Source of the DNA: Chaetoderma sp. LZ-2023a
Taxonomy: Eukaryota; Mollusca; Caudofoveata; Chaetodermatida; Chaetodermatidae
Reading direction: 5' to 3'
Length of the DNA: 64,000 nucleotides
NCBI GenBank assembly: GCA_034401795.1
Contig: CM067366.1
Coordinates: 80,051,647 to 80,115,646, forward strand
The first letter of the stretch is position 1. Each line of letters starts with the position of its first letter. Position numbers and translations under genes: made by a program. Of this stretch, positions 25,201 through 38,000 are shown one piece after another. The notes beneath the pieces were generated by a model. The model saw nothing but the letters and a program-made list of their open reading frames with translations. It had not been told where the DNA came from and made no database searches.

Positions 25201-28200
25201 GGGTGGAGCTTAGATAGAAATTGGCAGGGCATAGCTAAAGCTGGAAAGGACCATTATGTTGTGGAAACAATCAGCGTGATAAAATGGTGAATATTGTTAA
25301 ACAAATAGTGTTGTTATTTTACTGGTCAGTGTATTCTACTCACCCTCGCTGTACCATCTCGACCACAAGTGACCAGAACATCAATAGTAGGATGTAAATC
25401 AATGGAATATACTGCACTTAAATGACCATGGTAGTGACGAATTACCTGGCAAAAACAACAAACAGTCCAAATTAACCTTCCACTAACGAAAATTATTTCA
25501 ATTTTAAGGCAAAAATATAGGAATGCTGTTGGATATTTAAAAAAATTATTTTACTGGGAGCTGAATGCTGCCTTTGTCTTTCAGGCAAATTGATTTCAAC
25601 CGATTATGTCAACAGAATATTTCCACTCGCAAAGTAGTGTTATCTGGTCTTAAGCGCTGAAAATGTTAGTTCCTTTTATCCATTGGATTGGAAGGCATTG
25701 TTTCCTGAAGCGGCATTGTCTTCCTTCCAATCCAATTATATTCAAAATATTCAACAGAACATTTCTGACATAGTTTTCAAAAATTTCAAAACTAATGTTT
25801 CTGTTACTTGTTTTGGAAACATGTTACCATATTTATAAGCTGTACTCTGCATGGAAAAAGTCACCTGTGTATTCATACTAACCTTATTATACTCAAGATC
25901 CCAGCATTTCACTTCCTTGTCTTCTCCACATGAGAACAAATATGGCTGTCGTTTACTCACAGCCACGCCTCGCACAGAACTGATATGTCCTGTTAAAGAC
26001 AGCTTCAGCGTGCCAGTAGCCAAGTCCCAAATCTGAAATAATATGTAGTAGTGTTAACAGATGCTAACACATGCACACGCTTGTTGTGTTTGAGAAGCTA
26101 AAGTGGAAGCACACATTAGAAATTATATCTGGGCAAATAGGACCTGAAAACTAACCATTTAATAGTTATGATTGATCAGCATAATTACAAAATCTTTACA
26201 GCGTGAATGTCTATTTGTAAATTTAGCAAATATTTATTTTTATTCCAGTTCCATGTGGAGGAATTTAAGCTCAACACTTAAACACAACACTACTACATAT
26301 TATACTATCTCTATCAATTTCCAGAAAATTATACAGGTAAACTGTTAATTATTTTGAAACTAATTTGACTGACAGTCCAATTAGTTTCAAAATATTCAAC
26401 AGAATATGTATGAAATGGTCAAGACATACAATTCGTACATGTCGGACTATTAATCGTTTAAGACAGGCTATATCGAATCATTCATGATGCAATGATTATG
26501 ATTTCATCATACATGTACTTAGTTAATTATGACCTCATGTGAAGTCAGATAATCGATCGATAAACTTGGAAAGGTCCATTGATGCACACCATGTATTCTC
26601 GTCAAAGTCATGGTAGTGAAAATAGCACGAATCCATGACACTAACTATTTCAAACATTCAGACTTATATAGAGCTCTCGTCAAAGCTTCTGAACCATCTA
26701 CTTCCTGTTATAAATCTTTCATTCAAACCCATGTTAGACAAAGTAATCTTGAGATCTCTTCTTTGTTACGACCACATTCTCTTTATTTTCATCACCATGT
26801 CAATGAGGTCATGACATTAACCCACCACTAAGCTACAGATAAGCACCAATACACTGACCTTGACCATTCTGTCACCAGCACCAGTTACAAACCATTCATT
26901 TCCTGGTTCCACGGCGACTGATCGTACCCAGCCTAAATGACCACTTATCACCTGGGAAGTAAAGCAACATAATCATTTTTAAATTAAAAAAATTAATTTT
27001 AAAGTGGCACAAATTGATATTAATACTAGCTCAAACAAGTATTATGTAGAATTAATTCTCTCATGTCCTCACTAGTCGATAAATCTCAGATCAAAGTCAT
27101 TTAACCATTTAACGGTCAAATTTGGTCAAGAAAATTGAAATATCTGCTTATTGAATGTCCATTTACAGGGCAAGAGAATACAATTTATGAAAGTTTATCA
27201 CTGGATTTGCTGGCTCGGTTATTGAGCCAGCCTTTCAGGTGGTAGATTTTCATAAATTGTATTCTCTTGGCCTGTAAATGGACATTCCACAAGGTCATAA
27301 CAGAGGCCGGTTTTGGCCGGCATGACCATTAAATGGTTAATAAAAAGAATGTTATGTTTGATATAATGATCTCATACAGTACAAGATGCTAATGTTGGTT
27401 TTTGTATCAAGTTGAGCATGACCATTTTCTTTGACAGCGATTGCTAAATCAAAAGGATAATTCTTCTTCCAGAGGACAGTTATTATATGCATTTTCAGAT
27501 TATTGGGTCTGAGCTATGAAACGGTACAGGAGTTATTATCCGGAAACCAATTTTCAAGATGGCCGCTGGAGGCTGGTGGCCATCTTGGATTTCGGATCAT
27601 TCTCAAGCTCGATAGGTTTCTTCCCCAGACCTAGTCCAACGACCCTATGAAGTTTCAATGCGATCCGACAAACAGTAACAGAGTTATCATCCGGAAACCA
27701 GTTTTCAAGATGGCCACCGGTGGCTGGTGGTCATCTTGGATTTTGGATCATCGTCGATTTCGATAGGTTTCTTCCCAAGACCTAGTCCAACGACCCTATG
27801 AAGTTTCAATGTGATCCGACAAACAGTAACAGAGTTATCATCCGGAAACCATTCTGTTGCCCGCCCGCCCACCCACCTGGACGGACGGCGCCATTACATA
27901 ATAACATGCCAAATTTTTTGGCGGAGTATAAAAATCGGACAATGTGTACAGCTAAACTAAAAAATCTAACATTGCTTCCACCACCAAAACTACAACGTTC
28001 GGTGATACACATGCTTCAAAGACAAGACAAAAATTAAATTTAATCCTTTTAGTTTATGGCTATACTTCCATTGTATGAGATACTATTTTTTTTGGAAATA
28101 TACATAGTATAATACAAGTAAAGGCATAACAAAGTATTTAAAAAATCTTTCGGCAAAAGTATGCATAATGGATAAAAGGCATAAAATTTAGGGCCTTTCA

Positions 28201-28992
28201 TTAATTCTAACTTTGCTGAAATTTCATGTGATCTAGTTATATGAATATCATTAACCATTTCACGGATAAATTCACCAAACCGCATTTTCAATGCAACCAT
28301 ACCGGAAAACTGTTGGATAGTTTGAAATTAATTTGACTGGAAGCCATTGCTGCCGTAAGCAGCAATGGCTTCCAGCTAAATTAATTTCAAAATATTCAAC
28401 AGAATAAGTTGTACTTTTGCTGGAATTTGTCGGTGAAAGGATTAAAATCGCCAACCCACAATTGAGTTTAGCCTTCCTTAAGAGTGCCAGCTACTCACTC
28501 TGTACAGCTTCCAAGGAGGATGCCATTGTGGCTTAGGCATTGTTACGGCTCTTCTAGGCACCAACATCTGCTGATTGCCAATTGTGATCAGTGCCTATAA
28601 CAAAGAACAACATGACTATTCATGGGGTAAATGAAAGTATTGCAGAGTTGATGTGACAAGCACAATTCTGGACAACTACAATGCTCAGCTAAATTGTGTC
28701 GTTTTTGTTTTAAACAGAATTTATTTTGTTCAATGGGAGCACAGTAAGATATAAGTCTTATACACGTGTCTCCCATACATACAAATACAATACATTAATA
28801 AATACATCAAGATGGGGTATAATAAAACATAATTAAATAGCAACGCATGTATAACTAGTTAATTGATAATCTATATCAACCACTGATTACAATTTTCTAG
28901 GTAGTTCGCACGCTTACGTATGTGCACGTGAATATGTGCGTGCGTGTGTACGTATTGGCGTGCGTGTGTACATGATGAGAGAGAGAGAGAAA

Positions 28993-29079
<87 letters not shown>

Positions 29080-32000
29080 AGGGAGGGAGGGAAGTAGAGA
29101 GTGAGAGAGAGAGAGGTTGGGATGGAGTGTGTATGTGTGTGGGGGTGGGGGAGAGTTAGGGAAAGAGAGACAAAAAGAGAGGAGAGGGGAATATGATAAA
29201 AAAGGGTATAAACTAAGAATTTGACAAGAGTGAGAAAGGTAAGGTGAGGAGCTCTTAATGCTGCGTTCACCATGCTTGCATATGTTGGGCTGTTTGCATT
29301 TCGCTCTTATAATTGCGAATTTAACACATAGGAAGTTACTTAAAGCGGTTGGTATTGACTATATATTGGCATACAGCGTTACATATTGTAATATTCTTTT
29401 CCAAGTCGATATTGTTAATACCGTATAGAAGTTGATTAGCTGTCAGTGTGGCAAGAGAGATATTCTTTAGCACGTGCTGATTTTGGAGAGAGACTCTTTG
29501 GTCGTTAAAAAGATGGCAGTGGAGGAGATAGTGATTTGTGGATTCGTCAGTGTATCCACATGGGCAGCTAGCTGAGTCTGACAGAAAATTTTCAAATAGA
29601 TGCCGATTTAAATTACTACAGCCATTACGAAGCCTACATAGGATTACATTAGCTAACCTTTGTCGCATTTGACAACTACATACCCATATAATATTTAACT
29701 TATTGAGAGAACACACATAAAACAAAAGGTTACCTTGCCAGAATAATGCCTATATAACTGTCTCTTTACAAATTTCATTTTAGGCCTTGAAATTTGTGGA
29801 AAATCACTGAATCAATCTCGCCTTATCCACCTAAACGGACATTCAGGAGAACACTATTTAGATCTCCCAGTTTCTGCCGGGATTGGTTAAAAATCTGTTA
29901 CAACTGTTCATGTTGTGCCCATAGTTTCGATACAAGTGTCCAAGCCCTACATTGTTTAACCCTTTAATGGTCATGGTTGGTAAAGAAAATGAAAAACTTT
30001 GCATGGTCAAAGTCCATTTGCAGGTCAGGAGAAATCGATTTTTTTTATTTACCACTGGAATGGCTGGCAGCTATTCAAATGGTAATTTTCAAAATTAGAT
30101 TTCTCTTGGCCTGAAAAGGGACATTTTACAAGATCACTGCACAAGCTGGTTTCCTTTACCATTAAAGGGTTAGGTAAAAATTACTCTATTCATTGCAAAA
30201 ATGTCAATCTTATATGTAGGTAACCAGAGCTGGCAACCAATTAGCTACCTGGTGGTTGTCATAGGAAATCAATAGGTCGACCCCACAGGGAGCCAAAAAA
30301 CAGGATCATTTTATCAACTTTTTTTTCAAGAGAACTACATTTTTCTCATAGAAATGTCCATTTGCAGACCAGAATATTTTTGAACATTTATCACTGGAAT
30401 GACTGGCTTATTTATCGAGCCAGTTATTCCAATGATAACCTTTAAAACATAGTCTTCTCTTGATCTGCAAATGGGCATTCCCCAAGACCACTGCAGTAGC
30501 CATTTTTGGTCATCTTGAGTGTTAACCCGTATCACTCTGATTAAAATAAAAGATGAGCTGGTGTTCATTTTTCAACAAATTTGGTGGAAGATGTTGCTGT
30601 CATAGACATCAACATCGTCCACCAAAATTGTTGGAAAATGTACACCAGTTTCTTTGCTATTGACACAGTAAAAGATAGAATATTGACATCAGAGTGCTAA
30701 GGGTTAAACGGTTAATCTCACGAGTCTTACCATGACGGATTGCTTTGAGCCCTGCATTTCAACAGTCATTAGTTTTTAGTTCTCTCATTGTCATTATATA
30801 GACTGCTAAGCATTACAGAAGGCATATGTAGAATGTACCTTATTTGATGATGGATCAATGCGCTCTGATATGCCAGCATTTAGTCTTATATCATCTATAC
30901 TTGCTCCCACAGGAACACCTCTGCAAATAAATCACAAAATATGTATATATTAACCAGCACAGAGAGCCTTGGACTTCCCCCTACTCGGATCCAGTGAGTA
31001 CAAATCCAGGAGATGACGTCATTGCTTAAATCTGCCAAGCATGCTACGAGGTGACCTCAAGAAAGCAGGATTAGGTACACTCAAGTCAAGAACAGACCTG
31101 AGGAAGCTAAGGATTTCGGCTGAGGACAAGACACAGTGGGCAAAAGTGAAGAAGATCTGATTGGAGCTGTAGGATGTTTCTACTACTACAGCCGCAGAAT
31201 ACAGTAATCAACATACATTAACCCCTTCATTGATGAATTCCCTATATCTCAATTTCAAGACAGTAATACAGAAAAACTGTTGAATATTTTCAAATAAATA
31301 TCACTGGAAGCTGTTGCTGCCTAAGGCAGAAATAGCTTCTACTGCCTTCGTCATGTAGTAATTTCAAAATTTTCAAAAGAATATACTATGTACTGAAAAC
31401 AATTTACTTTTTCACGGATTTGTCGGTCACACAATCCGGATATTCTCATGTCATATTCTCTCCGGAGATGCTGTCATATTCTCTTAAGCTATTCCATCTA
31501 TTTCATACACTCATCACATTTGGTTGGATATATATTTTCTATAAGAACTTGTTGCTTTAAAACAAGATTAGTTATCTTATTAACCATAATCTCATAAGAT
31601 TTATGCAATAAAAGCTAAAGAACTGCAAGCATTTGCTATAACTGTAAGAGCTCTGTTTTGACTCCCCGCTCCCACCTTTGGACACTTACATATAGCAATG
31701 CTCGATATTAATGTTTTGAATGGCGATCCATATGAATCAGTACATCAGAAAACATACAAGTCCCTCGCACTTGGCACTGATCAGGGAAGTTTTTAAAAAA
31801 CACTCTTCGCTTTGCTTGCAAGTGGCTATTTTCAAGACCACTGCCGAAGCTGACCCTAGGTGTATACTCATTTGTTAATACCCGTTTCAATGCTGCAGCT
31901 CAAATATGTTAATTTAATATGGAAAACCTATTGAATAACTTAGTCAAATTATATTAAAAATATTTGCAGTGATAAATTAATTTTTCTTGATTGTTTTGTA

Positions 32001-35000
32001 GTTAGAGGAGATTCTAAGCAGTTGAAATCTATCATGGCTACTTAACCCTATAACACTCATATCAGCCAAAAACGACTTCTACAGGGGTCTTGGGAAATGA
32101 CCATTTGCAGACCAAGAGAAGACAATTTTTGAAGATTTACCACTGGAATGACTGGCTCGATAACTGAGCCAGCCATTCCAGTGATGAATTTTCAAAAATG
32201 GTCTTCTCTTGGTCTGCAAATGAACATTTTCTATGAGATAATTGAAATTTTCTTGAACAAATTCGAGGGTTAAAGGTTTAAGAGAGGCTTTTCGATTGAT
32301 ATGAAATGAGTTTGACATTCTGTTTATCACATATGTCATTATAGCAATGGCATCAACAAACTGAGGACTGCTTATCACGGTGCAAAGATACTGCACAACT
32401 AAAGTTGATTCTGCAAGACTGAACCATTCACACGCAAACAACACAGCACAATCCAACATCTCAACTTATCTAGACCACATCAAATATTATAATTGCGTGA
32501 GCAAGTATGTCGTTAAGAATCAAAAGACCATCAGTCATCAGATCCGAGCCTCATCAGCAAAATTACAGCCTATACTGCTCATCAGTGTTGGAAATGTGAA
32601 GGAATAAAATCTTAATACTACACAAATTCTCGTTTATCTACCTGCTTTGTTCATGCAGCATAAGTTGCATATTTGCCACACCTGCAGCACTGGGATCTGT
32701 CTGCATCATTGTGCCATCACTCAACTGTACACCTGTCATTAGGAAGAGAGCAGGTAGTATAGATAACCAACAACACAACACATAAAACCTTCCAGACCAG
32801 AAAAGACAAATCCTTTATGATGTAACGGATATTTCGAAACTAATTTGACTGAGAACTGTTGCTGCCTATGGTAGGTTCCAGTCAAATTCGTCTCTGAAAC
32901 ACTGGCATTTCAAGTGTTGAAGTGTCTGGTCCAACCATTAATTATGACATTCATTTGATCACTTTCCATATAACTGTCTGCATGCTGAATTTCTGCAGAC
33001 AACATTATCCATGGGGTTTAACTCTGGCTGTGCTCATTATTTTGAAAACAACTTGACTGAAAGTTGTTGGTGGCTAAGTCACCAACAACTTTCAGTCAAA
33101 TTGTTTTTAAAATAGTCAGCACAACCAGAGTTATTGCCCATTGAAATTAGTGTCCGGTGGCTTGGAGCAGTCACAGTTAAAATGTGTGCGTGATATATCA
33201 TCTTCACCACTCCTTTCTTACTTGTCAAACCTGTCAACATTTTCAAACCAACCTGTGAGCTAGGCTTACACGATTATGCAATATTTATAAATGCGATTAT
33301 TTCAAAGAATGTAGGCATACAGGAAGGATTTAGAGCATCAAGCACGCATGGGTCCACGATACGCTCGGTATGGCGTTTTCCATACAAAAATTTCAACATA
33401 AATACATTTGCAATTTTAATTTTAATATTTGTCAATTATTCAATTATTTGAAATTAGCATTGTCCACGATTACTTATTTTTTAATAATTGCAATTATCAA
33501 TTAAAATGAATAATTGTGAAAGCCTAGCCCATGTTGGGATCAATCGATCCCTGAACTCTCTGAATCTCAATTTCCAGAAAACTATACAGGTAAGCTGTAG
33601 AATATTTTGAAACCAATTTGCGACAGCGCCCAGTCAAATTAGTTTCAAGATATTCAACAGAAGGTTTATAAAATAATAAAGCCATCCAATTCGTACAACA
33701 ACGCTTAGTCCGTCATCAGTTAAGAGTCCGTGACAAACTTTGCTATGTCATTCATGACGTAATTGATTATGACGTCAGTTTACAAGTCACGTATTTGATC
33801 GATGTCATATGATTGATGGATAAACTGAAATCCTCCATTATCAGCCCATTGGTTCCGAAAGCTAAAATACAATTCTCTATATGTTAAAGATCCACTCATA
33901 TCACATTCATTCAAATATGTAAATAGTTATGTTCTGTGACAGAGCTGGCTGTCTTGGCACATGTGAGAGAAATGGTTAAACATTTAAATCCATTTCTCTG
34001 CAGCCTCATTTAACGCGAACATTGATATATAACACAGGGACAGACCTACAGATTCACCAATGGACCTTTCCAGTTTTAGCTACAGTGTATTCCCCGCCCA
34101 TCTCTCTCTAAGCTCCACCCACACCTCGCTCATGTTGGGATTGATCGATCTCTGAACTCCTTGACTATCAATTTCCAGAAAATGATACAGGTAAGCTGTT
34201 GAATACATGCTGTTGAAAATTTTGAAACTAATTTGACTGGGTAGCCCAGCCAAATTAGTTTCAAAATATTCAACAGCATGTTTATTAAATACCAAAAACA
34301 TACAATTCGTACATGGCAGACTATTAAGCGTTAAAGATGGGCTTAATGGAATCATTCATGGCATCATGATTATGATGTCAGCATACATGTCGCGTAGTTG
34401 ATTATGACGTCATATGATTGACTGAGGAAATGGATTCATGAATTACAATGTAGGCTTTGAGAATAATTTGTGTGGTTGACTAATAAAATAAATCCCAAAT
34501 AGGTCAATTCACTGGTGAATGATTTTAGTTGGGTAGGTAGGTCCCTGGTTCCTGCTGAACCATGATGACCCATCTAATTCCATCCAATATTCTATTTATT
34601 ACTTGGCCCACTGGTCACATCCGTTTTGGTTATTAGTTTTCGGGTACAACCAAGCAGGATCACAAAGTACACGTTTAGATTGTTACATGTACGTTAATAG
34701 TCAGGCTAAGAAAGTCCAGATCTGGCTAATGAAATCCCAAAATAGGCTAATTCACTGACTAATGACATCAAATTGGTAGGTCTTCTTCTTCTTGTCGTTC
34801 GCTGATCATACCGCCAGTCCTGTAAGTGACTATCGACATGATCATAACGTTAAGTGCGTGGATCCGTGGTTTATTAGAGTGCGCCGTGCGGCCTGGAACC
34901 TCCGTCTTCAGCACTCGAGGTGTCTGTCAGGGTTACCTCACCCTTACCTCCTTTAGTCGCCTCTTACGACATGCAGAGGATACGGAAGGTGTATTCTAAG

Positions 35001-38000
35001 CCCCACCTACAGGGCAAAATTGGTAGGTCTATTCCTGTAACATGAAAGATGATATAGCATTAGGTACTTACCTGGTGCATTCGGATAAGGATAGGTCCCT
35101 CTGATTGCGGCTGGATCTGGGTGTCCTACAACAAACAGTATTAACCACATAATTTTTGATTTAGTGAACCTATCTCAGCTTGGTGCATCCAGTTTGATAT
35201 GTGTCCATGATCTGTTCCAAGAGACTACTCTAAGATGTGCCGGGCCAATTCCCTTTACACATGGGGCAGGTGAAACCTAACAAGGACAAATTTGTCCATT
35301 ACCTGTGTCGCTACTATATTTTTCAGTCGGGCCACCGTAAGGTCAAAAGTGTCTATTTAGGAAACAATGCTGCTGAAAGCTGTTGCATTCTAGTTTTTGC
35401 ACGTAAAATTGGCATAACCCACAGACACGCATCAACCCAAATTCAGAAGATTGTTCCATTAGAGTTATTGAACAAGAGGCCCAAGGGCCTGTGGCGCTCA
35501 CCTGGACCATTAGCATTTGAACCATTTGCATTTAAAGACACGATGGAAATTTTTTGAAAAAATCCAAGATGGCCACCAAAAGAATTGACCAATCATAATT
35601 CTGTATATACATTCTGAAGCCTAGCCACCTAAGGTCCTTCCAGCTGAGAATGATTGAAATCTGCCAAGCAGTTAATGATGTGTAGGTTTTTAACTGATTT
35701 ATCAACTTTTGGAAATCCAAACTAGCCACCTAAAAACCGACCAATCAAAATTCTGCAAACTAGATCTGAAGCCTGCCACCATAGGGTCCTTCCATTCAAG
35801 TCTGGCTGAAATCGGCCAAGCAGTTAATGATGAGTAGCCTTTTAAGCGATATCTGGTAAATTTTCATAAAATTCAAGATTTCACAAAAAATTTACTAATC
35901 CAAAATCTGTATACAAGTTCTGAAACCTACACCCATATAAAGTCCTTCCAGCCAAACTAGGTTGAAATCCACCAAGAGGTTAATGAGGACTAACGCTTTG
36001 ACAATTTCAGGTAACTTTTTTACAAAATCTAAGTTTCACCCAAAAAATTATCATTCAAAATTCTGAATAGATATTCTAGAGCCTATCACCATATAATCCA
36101 TCTACCCAAATTTGGTTGAAATATGTCAAGTGGCTATGGAGGAGTAGCATTTTGACAATTTCCTGTAAATCTTTAACAAAATGTAAGATCTTCACCCAAA
36201 AAATTGATCAATCAAAATTCTGAATAGAAGCTCTAGACCCTATCACCATAGAACCCATCTAGTTAAATTTGGTTGAAATATGTCAAGCGGCTATGGAGGA
36301 GTAGCATTTTGACCATTTCCGGTAGATTTTTCATAAAATCTAGGATTTTCACCCAAAAAATTAATCAATCAAAATTCTGAATAGAAGTTAGAGAACCTAT
36401 CATCATAGAATCCATCTAGTCAAATTTGGTTGAAATAAGTCAAGCGGCTATGGAGGACTAGCATTTTGACCATCTAAGGTTTTCACCCAAAAAAATGGAC
36501 AAATCAAAATTCGGAGGGTGCCAGCATAGGATCCTCCCAGCCAAATTTGGTTGAAATCGGTCAACCCGTTAAGAAGAAGCGATTTGACGGACGGATGGAC
36601 GACGGACGGACAGATGTTGGCTGGCCGCCATGGCATAAACTCACTTGGCCTTTCAGGCCAGGTGAGCTAAAAATGCTTCAAAACCGTCAATTTAAAAAAA
36701 CAACGTTGCTGAAAGCTGTTGCGTTTTAGCCTTTGGCCACAAAACAGGCATGCGTGTTCGGGACCACATGTGGCAAGCTTCCACTCAAGTTTGGAGAAGA
36801 CTGCACCAGTAGAACTAGAACATTTAATTAAGAACTAGAGAACATTTACTGAAGTAACTGTAAATCTGCGATGTCTGGCCATGAAGAAATAGTATAAGGT
36901 CACTTCTAAGGCCACTGAACATGTCTGATGATGATCTAATGCAAACTCAATGTGTAGTCACAGCGCAAAGATCCATTCTGGAAATGCCCATAGGTTTATA
37001 CTAAAAGGTCCCGTTGACTCTAAGGATGAAATAAAGTGTGTCTTCTAACATGATCTTTGAAGTTGCATGATGAAAGGCAGGTACCTCATGTCAAACATGA
37101 AACTGAAAAGCTTTACCCATGAATGACCTTGACCCTGAGGGAGATATTAAAATTTCATTGGAATTTTTATTAGATCTCTCAATGTCTACAATCTGGCCAG
37201 GTTTGAAGAGAATCGGAAGAAAACTATAGGAGATACCCCTGTTCCAATATTGCTCCCATAGGTTTACTATGGGAATATGTGGCACCCAAAAACTGATTTT
37301 CTTGAAAACTGTTGGTCGGATCAACTTTAAATTTGATACCAAATCAAGTCGATATGGGATCCCCCAACAGACCTTGCGGGTTGGTCTGTAGTTTTATTAA
37401 CCACTATAAACATACTTACCATTCAATCACTACGTGCCAAATCAAACCATCTGCATTTAGCACCAGAAAAAGATTTTTATGCTTGCTTTCATGCCCCCAT
37501 ATGCCTATACCAACTCATCGCTCCCTCAACCAGGCTTCTGGTAGAGTATACTCTCACCATACAGCCTGCATTAGACTGGCACCAGTCTAATACTCACTCC
37601 TCTAAGACCTAGGTCAAAGTGCATGTGCGCGCATGCGCAGAGGAGACTAAGAGTTACATAGAATCACTCTCCAAATTTAGATGCAAGAAAGAATAGAGAT
37701 TCTCAAATCATTCCCATGCGGGGTGGTCGAGGCTGGGTCGTAGCAATTGAACGGTAAGTATGTTTATAGTGGTTAATAAAACTACAGCCCAACTCACAAG
37801 GGGGGGGGGGGGGTGTCTGTTGTGGGTTGTTATTACACCACAAGCATCCATTACCGTTCAATCACTACTTGCTAAACCTGTAGAATTGGTCAGAGCCCCA
37901 CTTAATAACCCTTGGTGGGTGGAGATTTGAGAATCATAAAACAAGGATAAAAATTAAACAAATAATATCCAAATGTTAAATAATTATCATAATAGTGCAT

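Noticed and set aside
28914-29273. ORFs of 119 and 71 codons over the GA tract
   Set aside because: Low-complexity Ser-Leu and Arg-Glu repeats produced by (GA)n.
32079-32459. 126-codon minus ORF
   Set aside because: Runs through an FB2 palindrome; the peptide is the repeat's translation.
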